Assembly: GCA_014607495.2 (NCBI GenBank)
Contig: CP053154.1
Coordinates: 434,001 to 498,000, forward strand
DNA from: Carposina sasakii
Taxonomy: Eukaryota > Arthropoda > Insecta > Lepidoptera > Carposinidae
Length of the DNA: 64,000 nt
Direction: 5' to 3'
Numbering within the stretch: position 1 is the stretch's first letter; each line of letters opens with the position of its first letter. The position numbers were made by a program, and so were the translations under genes. The notes under the pieces are model-generated. The model did not search any database, was not told where the DNA came from, and was given only the letters and a program-made list of their open reading frames with translations. This document shows positions 54,418 to 63,381 of the stretch, piece by piece.

Positions 54418-54627
54418 CTAACTTTGCGAGCTCTGCCGCTTAGAGCGCTGGGACAGTCTACGCGTGTTAGCATTCGTACCGTTTCTGTCGTGCGCCGAAT
54501 GTATCGGGGTCACTTTCTGCCCGACCACGGGCGGGTACGGGATTCGGAACAAGTGGATTTTGAGATGGTCGCAGATCTCTAGGCATATCTGCCCGCAGTA
54601 GCGGAATAGGTCCACCGATGTCCAAAT
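54418..54627 (-). CDS. CEPT1: Choline/ethanolamine phosphotransferase, last exon
   Basis: Minus strand: acceptor CTTCTGTTCCAG|ATTTGG, then 69 codons and a TAG. It begins IWTSVDLFRYCGQICLEICD and continues HLKIHLFRIP, which aligns with the last transmembrane helix and HIHVFRI segment of vertebrate CEPT1. A basic tail (RRLSQRSKRQ) follows. The family transfers phosphocholine or phosphoethanolamine from the CDP form to diacylglycerol in the ER/nuclear-envelope membrane, the last step of the Kennedy pathway. The catalytic CDP-alcohol motif lies in earlier exons outside the window. A possible internal donor at 54480 (AACG|GTACGA) could remove the basic tail and join the exon at 49755. The phase with the exon at 55094 is 0. 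Paralogue assignment within the family (CEPT1 rather than CHPT1 or SELENOI) is less sure than the family. Confidence 0.88.
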   Translation of the reverse strand: MWTSVDLFRYCGQICLEICDHLKIHLFRIPYPPVVGQKVTPIHSAHDRNGTNANTRRLSQRSKRQSSQS

Positions 54628-55093
54628 CTGGAACAGAAGCATCAAATATATTATAACCACCTTATGATCGGTTCTAGAAACTTTGAAATAAAAACTTTTG
54701 TATTTCCCGAGTCGGGAATCTCATTTTATGATAAATAATTTCATTTCGTCATCAAATTATTGAGACAATTACTAACGAACCGCTCCATCATTCGTCTTAA
54801 CTAATCATCAGATCAGATAAATCAGCGGTTCCCAAAGTGGTCCAGGTCCAGGGGTCCACCGGAGACTCGATGGGGGTCTATGTTAGCGTGAAAAAATGGG
54901 GTTTCACAATTAATTTGTATGTGATTAATGTGGTGTAGGCCTGTAGGGGGTCCACCAGAACGAGTTAACTCTTGAAAGGGGTTTATGAGAAGAAAAGTTT
55001 GGGAACCCCTGAGATAAATAATCCAATGCCATAAATGTAAAGTGTATTGCATGCAATTAATTTTAAAGTTATACAATATCAATGTAAACTTAC
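54628..55093 (-). other. Intron of the phosphotransferase gene
   Basis: Bounded by GT (minus strand, at 55092-55093) and AG (54628-54629). Contains the hAT miniature element at 54823-55011. Confidence 0.8.
54823..55011. mobile_element. hAT miniature element (189 bp)
   Basis: Ends CAGCGGTTCCCAAAGT and (minus strand) CAGGGGTTCCCAAACT are inverted repeats with the CAG start usual for hAT elements. The octamer AGATAAAT flanks it on both sides (54815-54822 and 55012-55019). No coding sequence. Confidence 0.9.
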
Positions 55094-55219
55094 GGCGCAC
55101 AGCCAAAGTACGTAATACTCTGGAATAGCGTTATTGAAGTACTGGTTCAAAAACAACATGGCCGGCCCGAGTAGCGACCAGTCGTAATAGTGCATCTCGC
55201 TCTTGGTCATGTGAGCCAC
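55094..55219 (-). CDS. CEPT1: Choline/ethanolamine phosphotransferase, penultimate exon
   Basis: A 126-bp exon in phase 0 with acceptor TTCTTTCCCCAG and donor GCC|GTAAGT. It encodes 42 residues: [20 protein letters not shown], then [30 protein letters not shown] is nearly invariant in the family and [12 protein letters not shown] is the next conserved block. The segment contains one cytosolic loop and part of a transmembrane helix that continues into the last exon. It follows 56677-56835 exactly in frame (RLV|VAHMTK, as in vertebrate CEPT1). Confidence 0.93.
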
Positions 55220-55407
55220 CTGGGGAAAGAAGGAGACGGATATATTATATAATCTCAAAACTCAAAAAGATGACCAATACAGCCTCTGTCTGTACTTATG
55301 ACGGTAGTCACATGCTTACTGGTTCATAGTTTATTATTAGTATACGACTTATCATATTTGTAGTATAGCATGCTAGGTTCTTGAATCTGGTTTCTGATTG
55401 TGCCTTA

Positions 55408-56336
55408 GGCCTAGTTCGCACGAGCGTAAAATATCCGCCGCGATAAAACCAGGCGTTGGCGTTTTTTTAACGCTCGCGATGTGAGTGTTCATACGAACGC
55501 TTTTAAATCACTCTTGCCTCGCCTCTCGCTTCAGAACCACGTGAAAATGGATAAGGGCAAATTACTAGCAATAGCGGTTTGTGTGGCCAGAAGGCGAAGA
55601 AGGATACAGAAGGCGTTCTGGGTGCATCCTCTGAATGAACAGAGGTTCATAAAAGGGCAGTTTGTACGAAGACTTAAGGCAATATCCCAGTAAATTTTTC
55701 AATTATTTTCGAATGTCTATAACAACATTTGACGAATTGTTAGAAATAGTGCGGCCACACATAACACTTCAAGATACCAACATGCGTTTGGCGATACCAC
55801 CTGTACAACGATTGGTTGTTACACTGTGGTAAGTAAAAAAAAATATTATTAAAATAACAAATCAATTTTTATTAATGTTCTGGACAATGGTTGACGGATG
55901 GTTGATTGATACACACATAACACTGGACAATTTATAAAAAAAACTTAAATATTAAATTTAACAATCATCTGGAGACAAGTAACCATCTTCAGGTGAAACC
56001 ACATTGACCATGGGGCTTAGAACCATTGTATCATCATAGGTATCGATATCGACATTATACGCAAACGAGTAACGCGCGCCCATCCGCTAAGACAGTTCTC
56101 GGCACACTGAACGCTGCGCCCGCGTTTTTTTACCGCGCGTGTGAATATTAGTAGGTAGATTCATATGGTCTATTCATTCAAACGCCTAACGCCCAACGCT
56201 GGAAATAGATCACTGCGCGATAAAAATACGTCGCGTTTTAAAAACGCTGATGTGCGAACAGCTACTTGGATATGCATTTGTTCTATTTAAGCGGTTTTTT
56301 TACGCGCAGTAAAAATCAGCTCGTGCGAATGAGCTC
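55408..56336 (+). mobile_element. Harbinger-type DNA transposon, deletion derivative
   Basis: 929 bp in the intron between 55219 and 56677. TTA flanks both ends (55405-55407, 56337-56339), the PIF/Harbinger target pattern. The terminal inverted repeats GGCCTAGTTCGCACGAGC and (minus strand) GAGCTCATTCGCACGAGC match at 14 of 18 bases. More inverted similarity follows (TTTTTTAACGCTCGCG, GCGCGTAAAAAAACCG). It keeps only the start of the transposase frame. Opposite in transcription to the host gene. Confidence 0.85.
55547..55831 (+). pseudogene. Harbinger transposase, N-terminal remnant
   Basis: Starts MDKGKLLAIAVCVARRRRR and continues FWVHPLNEQRFIKGQF. A frameshift near 55690 follows, then KFFNYFRMSITTFDELLEIV and MRLAIPPVQRLVVTLW up to 55831. 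These are the conserved N-terminal blocks of Harbinger transposases (WVHPLN, YFRMS, FDELL, IPPxxRLxxTL). The catalytic DDE part is missing, so the copy cannot move by itself. Confidence 0.8.
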
Positions 56337-56377
56337 TTAATCTTTGTAAAAGTATACGAAATACATACTTATAAAGT

Positions 56378-56558
56378 TATTAATAAAGAAATGGAAAAAA
56401 TTCTTCACCCGAGTGGGAATCGAACCCACGACCACTGCAAACCGTGCCAGCCGCTCTAACCACTGAGCCACCGGGTCAATTACTCGGATGACGAATTTTA
56501 CAATCTCTTTTCTAAATTACATATTGGCAACGTTATTTTTCATCCCGATAGCTATACA
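56378..56558 (-). repeat. tRNA-derived SINE, family T (copy 4), most complete
   Basis: Minus strand: 5' extension ATGAAAAATAACGTTGCCAA, A-box GGTGGCTCAGTGGTTAGAGC, B-box GGGTTCGATTCCCACT, tail GAAGAATTTTTTCCATTTCT then TTATTAATAAC. Lies in the same intron as the Harbinger element. Confidence 0.8.
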
Positions 56559-56676
56559 CTAGCCAAATCTCGGCAAACAAATAAATACAAATACATAATT
56601 TAAAGTAACAGAAATGGTGTGTGAATATGAGTCGGTTAAAGGTGGTGATTGATGATTGAAGACTTCAGAAACTTAC

Positions 56677-56835
56677 CACAAGTCTATTGGTGACTTTAGC
56701 GGCGACCATGCCAAAGGCCAGTATGTAGAGCGCGGGATGGTTCTCGTAGACGTGAGACTCGCTCTTCTGGAAGATGATGAAGGCCGGCACCACCACCAGC
56801 GAGAAGGGGATTACCGGAGACAGGATACTTGTGCC
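56677..56835 (-). CDS. CEPT1: Choline/ethanolamine phosphotransferase, common exon after the alternative set
   Basis: A 159-bp, phase-0 exon: acceptor CCCTCCGCAG|GGCACA, donor GTG|GTAAGT. It encodes 53 residues: GTSILSPVIPFSLVVVPAFI, then IFQKSESHVYENHPALYILA, then FGMVAAKVTNRLV. GTSxLSP follows KNGSTVA in all known family members, and KxTNRLV precedes VAHMTK. There are two hydrophobic helices (about residues 10-22 and 36-47 of the exon). It can accept any of the three upstream exons, since all end in phase 0 with the same residues. The small overlapping frames on both strands are shadows. Confidence 0.94.
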
Positions 56836-57264
56836 CTGCGGAGGGGGGCGGCTGTAACTTACGTCGTGGGAGGGGGGAAGAGACAAAACACATGGCCAAG
56901 TGACAAAAAAAGAAAACTCTATTGCAATTAGTGAATTATTTAAAAATAGAAAATAAGTATTTTTATATCTTTTAACTTTATTAGGGGGCTCGAGAAGTTA
57001 TAACTAGTGCTTATATCTAAACATGCAGTGATAGCAACGGTCAATACAAAACATGCAACAAGCGATACAACACTACGCAGAACTACTCGTTAAAAAATGA
57101 ACACAGCACAAACACTACAGATACAGACAAACACGAGGACAAACGTTTTGAAAATCGAGCGGTTATTGTAAGGGCCAGTGTTAGATAGCGTGGGCGCTCA
57201 CAAGATGGCGCTGTAATGCCGTGCATTGTTACTGTGGCAATCGGCATCAAACAAAGAATCTTAC

Positions 57265-57396
57265 TGCGACAGTGGAGCCGTTTTTCCCCACACCGCCCTT
57301 CATTATCACCCTTAGGTACCCGGCGATAAGGTATAGAGCGAGTAACACCACTCCGAAATTGGAGAAGACATTGAGCCCGATATTCAGGGTCGGTAA
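57265..57396 (-). CDS. CEPT1: Phosphotransferase alternative exon 3 (44 codons)
   Basis: Minus strand, acceptor CGCATGTACAG|TTACCG, donor GCA|GTAAGA. It encodes LPTLNIGLNVFSNFGVVLLA, then LYLIAGYLRVIMK, then GGVGKNGSTVA. It has the same length (44) as the corresponding human CEPT1 segment and shares its PxLNI start, so this is probably the ancestral version. The hydrophobic helix and the GGVGKNGST loop are kept. Phase 0 at both ends. It is the nearest of three interchangeable exons to the common exon at 56677. Human-like features make this the best guess for the default isoform. Confidence 0.92.
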
Positions 57397-58031
57397 CTGT
57401 ACATGCGGTCACATGTGAAGCGAGGGTCACGTGTGATGACACATGCGGTTTAGTCCCAGCGTGGCGCGGCGGCGGCGGTCATGACAGAAAAAAAAATACA
57501 AACATGCCATTAATATAAAAGTCTAAAACGTCTAACGTACGGCACAGAATAGTGTGTGCTGTCTTCACTCATTCGACCAATGATAATAAGAGTATTTGAA
57601 AATAACGACGTATGAACCATACCGCAACGTATTTGCATGTGATGTCCAAATGATACTTATACAAATTGTAATCATATGTATGTACATGGGTGTTCGTCAT
57701 GCAATGATGTGATGACCCGTGACGACATTGACCCAACATTTATGTGACATATGAGCCGGCGCTGCCCCCTATAGGTACCCGGATATAGTGTGAACCTCAG
57801 TCACCTTAGTAACAAATGTTTCTGCAAACTGATCGATATTCATATAAACTATCCTATATTTTTTTTATTCCGTTGATGATACCCAATAAATTGTGTCTTA
57901 ATACAATACAAGGTGAATAGTGTAATATAGTGTTACCGCAACCACACCTCAATTCAATTAACTCATATTCATTTATATACGTACTTAGAAAGACTCATTT
58001 CATTTTTGAAATTCCTAAGTAGATTTTCATG
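57397..58031 (-). other. Intron between alternative exons 2 and 3 (part)
   Basis: Contains a CGGCGGCGGCG block just upstream of the exon (57465-57476), otherwise AT-rich. No further exon seen. Confidence 0.5.
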
Positions 58032-58160
58032 GACCTTTTTTTCCAATGTTCAAACTATTTGACCGATAGACCTAATGTTGTCTCTTCTCATATCTTGAAC
58101 AAGTTTTTTAGAGACAGCATCAAATTTATTCTTCAGATAGTTGCAATATTGGAAAAAATA
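58032..58160. mobile_element. Fold-back MITE, family B (copy 2), degenerate
   Basis: CCTTTTTTTCCAATGTTCAA mirrored by GCAATATTGGAAAAAATA; inner GTTGTCTCT mirrored by AGAGACAGCATC. Within the intron between two alternative exons. Confidence 0.5.
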
Positions 58161-58251
58161 TGCTCAAAAATAAATAAACGATTTACATTGTAACCATTTC
58201 CAGATAGCCAGCTTCACCGTCCAAAGCGAGGTAAATTGTAATCTTTCTTAC

Positions 58252-58380
58252 GGCGACGGTGGAGCCATTTTTGCCGCATCCCCCCTGACGGAACGCGCTC
58301 AGGAACCCACTGAGGGGGTATACCGTCATCGCGAAATTGAAGAAGCACAGCGCGAGGATCAGGGGAACCCCAGCGAGGAT
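58252..58380 (-). CDS. CEPT1: Phosphotransferase alternative exon 2 (43 codons)
   Basis: Minus strand, acceptor GCTGATTCCACATTAG|ATC, donor GCC|GTAAGA. It encodes ILAGVPLILALCFFNFAMTV, then YPLSGFLSAFRQ, then GGCGKNGSTVA. The helix sequence differs almost completely from the neighbour at 57265, but the final 11 residues differ only by V to C. One residue shorter, phase 0 both sides. Using it together with another of the three would duplicate the KNGST loop, so exclusive use is expected. It has no internal stop and has the same codon-level conservation at the end, so it is unlikely to be a dead duplicate. Confidence 0.88.
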
Positions 58381-60597
58381 CTAATGTGGAATCAGCGTCA
58401 TATCATCAACAGACTGGGATAAAATGAGACACCAAGTTGGAACTGGTGAAACGTGTTGAGAACAGAAAAATCTTCAAATTCGTTTTAAAATATTGATATG
58501 AAGATTTCGGTTTATCTTAATTTCTAATGTGAATTTACATTAGTTCAATATCTTGACACCAGAGGCTCTGTCTTCAATTTATAGTTATACTTGGTATTGC
58601 CACTTTTTAAACTGTTTTCCTCTGTATAGAAATACCTACATTAATCTTAATAGAAAAGTAAAACTTTACTGTATAAATAAAAAAAGATATTCCATTCTAA
58701 ATGAGTGAAGACCCACGTATTAACAACACATGAATAAAATGACGCTTCAGCCAAAATAATTAAAAATATTACTGTTACGTTTTTACTGCCTAACTAACAT
58801 GAATTTAGTGGATTTCCCCAAATCGTTACGCTAATAGCGTAGCACCGACCATGCTCAGTGTTATGAATATACCAATAGGTACTCTGGTAAAGAAATCATT
58901 GTCAGGAACAAGTAGAATGATTTGTACCATATCTTGTGGATGGATTTAAATAATTCTAATGTGGGATGTTTTTGTGTTTGAGATCAATGTTTTTTACCAA
59001 ACAATCTACCTAACCTTGGGGATAAGTACTTACGGTGGTGGGTAACAAAGAATTTCATACAATGCCCCTCTGTCTAATCATCACTGTCGCGCCGAGGTAT
59101 GTGACTAACGTTACGGTAATTTACTAGTGGTATACGAGTATATGCAATTGACTAGTGGTATATAACAGCAAGGGATCGTTGCACGGAATTCTTAGTGGTT
59201 CACGTCCGTACTTTAACAGAGGTTTTGACACTAATGTCTACAAGTCAAAGCCAATAAGCCAAAAAAATGGTTTGCATAGTCATTAACTCGGGTAGTTTCA
59301 GTAAATTTCTTCAAGTCATTAAAAATTATCAGCCTTGACTGTGTATACCAGTGTTACGCCTATTGGCTCTTCTTGACAAGAAGATAGTTAAGAAATACGC
59401 TATGTTTTCTAAGAGTAGAGTAAATAAGTGATTAATTACTCACAGGTAGGTATTTTATCAATCTAATTACACCTATCAATGATAAATAACAGTGAACATA
59501 ATCTAATTAATTAATCGAATACCTACGTGAACTAAACATGCTATTAAAAAAACCCACATGATAAAAAGCAATGAAAATAAACTGGACTCTATTACTATTT
59601 GTAATAATAACCAAATTAATTAAAGCTCTAGATTTACCGTAGTTATGTGTACTCATAAAAATTACCGTTATTTTACATGTTGTCTCTCTCTAACGTATGC
59701 CAAAAACTATATGTTAGAAAGGGACAAACATTGAAATAGCCAAGACAGTGGGTAGATTGATCTTGTGTATTTGCAAAATGATACAGTAAAGAGCGGTAAA
59801 TATTGCATATCGCTAGATAAATGCAATTTTTTTTCCAATCCTTACAAATTATTAATACGCAATAACAAAAACTTTATATGGTTACACGAATTTCTTTAAA
59901 TCAACCTACCTACCCCTTATAACAGGTATTTTTCATGAATACACGCTAATTCCTTACATATGTATGGTGCTATAGTGGAGCGGAATATCCTATATGGAAA
60001 TGGGCCAACCAAAATATTCCAAATCGATTCGCTAACTTTGGTGAGGGCACTCTGATTGGGTAGGTCAGTTTGTCATACAAAAATTCACTTGTCGAGCGAG
60101 AGGTCTGTACCGCGATGGTTGGTCAACGGGCGGGGGGGAAAACACGTGGCCAGCGTCCGCGGCGCGGAAAAGAGATAGGATAATTAAAAGAGGGAGAAAC
60201 AAATTTATAGTTTTAACATTATTCAAGCCCAGCTCAGCCCCAAAACGCCCCCTCAAACATATGTAAAGATGGCTACAGGACTCCTCTATTATAATTTATG
60301 TAGTTAAAGTTAACCAACCGAATGATTTCACATGACTTGACGCACAAAGCCGAACGCATTCACAAAACCCGTCTTTGGTGGCATGGGAGATGAGGTATAG
60401 AATCCCTTGAGACGTTTGCACGGACCTTTAAAAAGACTTAAGAACCTCTTCCTTTTTTAAGTCGGTATATAATAGTCAAAGAATGTACAATATATAGGTA
60501 CATGCAATATCAATTCTACAGCCTATGCCTTACTTGTGACGTCATTACTTTAACCTAACAGACTAATTAAACAGCCTGCTTACCAACTTACAACACT
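58381..60597 (-). other. Intron of the phosphotransferase gene
   Basis: AT-rich; a GC-rich block at 60110-60175 (ACGGGCGGGGGGGAAAACAC) carries no acceptable exon. No fourth GKNGSTVA-type exon was found. Confidence 0.5.
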
Positions 60598-60690
60598 CTA
60601 GATAGATAAAATTCTTTATTGTACTACAAAAAACATTATGTACAAGGGCGAGCTTAATTGCAAGACATTCTCACCAGCTCACCTGCAAGC
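60598..60690. repeat. LINE-type 3' tail fragment
   Basis: AAAATTCTTTATTGTACTAC, then ACAAGGGCGAGCTTAATTGC and CTCACCAGCTCACCTGCAA, resemble the 3' end of a common lepidopteran LINE read on the minus strand. Ends directly at MITE F. Confidence 0.4.
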
Positions 60691-60840
60691 CTAGCATGAC
60701 CTGCAAAACACGATATGATAAACCGATTATCGACATTTAGCCTGTCAAAATAGGATAAATATAGCCGCCATGTTGGATTTAGTATAGAGACAATACGATA
60801 TCGTACGGTACGATATCCACGATGCGTGGTCCTGCTAGGG
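60691..60840 (-). mobile_element. MITE family F (copy 4)
   Basis: CTAGCATGACCTGCAAAACA at the left, GCGTGGTCCTGCTAG at the right; TCGTACGGTACGATATCCAC inside. Not inside a SINE. Confidence 0.75.
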
Positions 60841-60989
60841 GGCTGGTATAAAGTGATTTTTGGGTAGCACTAATACAAATACTCTTAAACAAATAAATCA
60901 TTTTATATATTTATGTTTCCAAATTTTTTTGTCAAAAGAGGTTAGTTTTGAAAATCAGTAAAGAAATTTATCAACAGTGTTGTAAATTG

Positions 60990-61132
60990 CCGGCGGTTTT
61001 TTCCAATGGCCAGATAGCCTACCTAAAGTATAATTTAGATGCTGTCTCTCTCCCTTATAGAGACCAAGATAGAGACAGCATCAACTTATCCTCCAGATAG
61101 GCTTTCTAACCATTGGAAATATCGTCCCTAAT
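60990..61132. mobile_element. Fold-back MITE, family B (copy 3)
   Basis: TTTTTTCCAATGGCCAGATAGCCT mirrored by the CAGATAGG...CATTGGAAATATCG side; GATGCTGTCTCTCTC mirrored by GAGACAGCATC. Confidence 0.7.
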
Positions 61133-61610
61133 TAAGGTAAGTACCTAAATAAATCAAGCAGATCATGACAAAGAGAAGTATTCAGTCGTCGTGCAAAATT
61201 AGATGGGGTTTTTAAACGTCTCCCAAGCCCCAAGGCTTACAGGTTGAAGGGCTTATGCGCAAATGGTCAATTGTTTTCATGTCCACTCATTGAAATGTAT
61301 TTCTTTTAAACGGTACGTAGTTTTTGTCACGCACTTGTAACACTTGATGACCAAAGTTCTACTAAATTCGCAGTTAAAAGTGAGTATTTTTGAGACTCTG
61401 TTGTAAGATTTTAGAGAACTACAATCTCCGAAGTACTAAATACGCTAAAAATTGGCGTATGATCTCTTTCGTGATCCTGCTATTGTGGCTACCCCTTTTT
61501 AGAATCACAGCCTTATTATATGGATGTAAATAAAACAACGTAAGCGCGTAGCTAACAGACAAATTATGTAAGATATTTACCGACAACAAAAGCGTTAGCA
61601 TGGAATTCCA

Positions 61611-61743
61611 TTAAGGGCAGATTTTTTCAATAGACAAGTTAGAACTAAATAAAATACTGTCTGTCTCTACAAGTTGAACAGGATAGAGACAGTATCCAAT
61701 TCATACTTCAAATAGACTTGGCCATTGGAAACATCGGCCCTAA
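61611..61743. mobile_element. Fold-back MITE, family B (copy 4)
   Basis: TTAAGGGCAGATTTTTTCAA at the left, ATTGGAAACATCGGCCCTAA at the right; ACTGTCTGTCTCT mirrored by AGAGACAGTAT. Confidence 0.7.
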
Positions 61744-62192
61744 AACAATTTAAACAAAGTATCTCACAGTTCTCATTATAAATACACGTCAAAGCTTTTC
61801 ATCGCACACTGGACATTTAAACAAGCGGACATCAAACCGTCGACCACTAGCACACGACGACCCGTAAGGCTCAAATTACACCACCGCGGAATGAAAGACT
61901 CAATTTCGCCTCATAACGCGGGAATTCGCTGGAATTTTCGAGTACCCATGACGGACGTTCCGTTGTCTTGAACGACTTCCCCCGTTGGCGCCACTTCCAG
62001 CGGATTCCACAGACGGCACCGGAGATTTCTCGAGAATGCGCGGAAGATGCGCGTCCAATAAATTTCGCTCGTATTTAATTTGTGTGTTATACAATTGGTA
62101 TAAAGTTCATTAAACTACAATTTCGTTGCAAAAAGTCGCGATCCATCCATTCCGCGGCGGCGTAAACTGAGCGTAATAAGTAGTCGCCTCAC

Positions 62193-62318
62193 AGCCACTG
62201 TGGAGCCGTTCTTGCCGACGCCGCCCGCTTGGATGGCGGCCGCCAGCGAGCACACCGTCAGCGCCGAGCCCGCCACGGCAGCGGCGGCGAGGGCATAGCG
62301 CATCTCTACTACGCCGAC
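62193..62318 (-). CDS. CEPT1: Phosphotransferase alternative exon 1 (42 codons)
   Basis: Minus strand, acceptor TTGGCTGTAG|GTCGGC, donor GCT|GTGAGG. It encodes VGVVEMRYALAAAAVAGSAL, then TVCSLAAAIQA, then GGVGKNGSTVA. The helix is unusually alanine-rich and the exon very GC-rich, unlike the other two. The last 11 residues are identical to those of the exon at 57265. Phase 0 at both ends. It is the most 5' of the three and lies 39 bp from the 22-bp tandem array at 62357, so that array sits in or next to its acceptor-side intron. Two overlapping GC-rich frames here are shadows. Confidence 0.85.
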
Positions 62319-62356
62319 CTACAGCCAACAAGCCGGTCAAAGTTGGTACCGCAGAT

Positions 62357-62658
62357 TGCACAAGTACCGCTGGTTATGCGAGAAAGAACCGCCGGTTATG
62401 CGAGAAAGAACCACCGGTTTTGCAAGAAAGTACCTCCCGTTATGCGAGAAAGATCCACCGGTTTTGCGAGAAAGTACCGCCGGTTATGCGAGAAAGAACC
62501 GCCGGTTATACGAGAAAGAACCACCGGTTTTGCAAGAAAGTACCTCCCGTTATGCGAGAAAGACCCACCGGTTTTGCGAGAAAGTACCGCCGGTTATGCG
62601 AGAAAGAACCGTCGGTTATGCGAGAAAGAACCGTCGGTTATGCGAGAAAGAACCACCG
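62357..62658. repeat. 22-bp minisatellite with 110-bp higher-order period
   Basis: About 13.7 units of the type CGAGAAAGAACCGCCGGTTATG start at 62357, 62379, 62401 and every 22 bases. Unit variants recur every fifth unit (the CAAGAAAGTACCTCCCGTTA unit at 62423 and 62533), giving a 110-bp higher-order period. Because 22 is not a multiple of 3 and the unit lacks stops, all three plus-strand frames stay open (171, 107 and 100 codons). This is repeat arithmetic, not evidence of coding. Confidence 0.95.
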
Positions 62659-62974
62659 CAAACTATTACTATTACCTAGCAAACTATTTAATTTTGACAT
62701 CGCAGCTTATGCTAGAGAGTAGGTACGCTTCTTGCGCGAGATAGTACCTACTACATTTCTACTACACCGATTAACCAACATTGTAACACCGCGTCTCTGG
62801 GTACTAACCAACAGTCGATACAAACTGGCCTGTTAGCCGCGGCTTTATTAGTCTGACAAATCAGAAACGCAGATCTTTTTGTCTGCGGTGACTATACTTT
62901 TACACAGGGTTCGAAGTGATAATTATCTATATAAAAATCAAACACTTAAATAATCTCATTTATTTATGTGTATC

Positions 62975-63381
62975 TGCACCGGTAGCATGGCAAAAACGCG
63001 ACGCGGGTTATTATATCAACCGCGCGCGTGTTTCTAGTGACCAAATGCGAGCATGGCAATGACAGAGATTCGGAACCCGCGCGCGACGGGTCTTTTGGAC
63101 AACTCGTGGAAGTGCGACAGTAAAATGAACTTTATTACATTCAACACTGAATCAGTAATTGAATTGATATATAGTCACACGAAACGTCAAAATTAGCGAT
63201 AAGACCCCGCGTGAATTTAAACGCCATGCTCGCAACTGCGGGTTATATATCGCGCACTGCGCGACGCGTGTTTCAATGCCAGCTTGATGTGTGAAACGTC
63301 ATTTTGTCGCGAATTTCGACATTTAGGCGCCACAAAAAAGGCGATGTACGTGAGTCGCGGACGACATGCTACTGGTGTAGA
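62975..63381. mobile_element. Possible MITE, family K
   Basis: Near-inverted ends GCACCGGTAGCATGGC and (minus strand) CACCAGTAGCATGTCG. The interior is rich in CGCG words (CAACCGCGCGCGTG, GCGCACTGCGCGACGCGT), with GAGCATGGC mirrored by GCCATGCTC. No second copy in the window. Confidence 0.4.

Noticed and set aside
54822..55106. 94-codon minus-strand frame
   Set aside because: Made of a hAT miniature element and intron sequence read through into the exon in a wrong frame.
60065..60256. 63-codon minus-strand frame with a hydrophobic stretch resembling a signal peptide
   Set aside because: Lies in a phosphotransferase intron with no good promoter, splice or family evidence.
58381..62192. A fourth alternative phosphotransferase exon
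   Set aside because: I looked for the complement of GKNGSTVA codons next to a donor between 58.4 and 62.2 kb and saw none.
62357..62658. CRISPR-like regular repeat array
   Set aside because: Units are contiguous with no spacers, and the organism is a eukaryote.
62229..62744. 171-codon plus-strand frame and two overlapping frames of about 100 codons
   Set aside because: They are the 22-bp tandem array read in three frames, partly antisense to a phosphotransferase exon.
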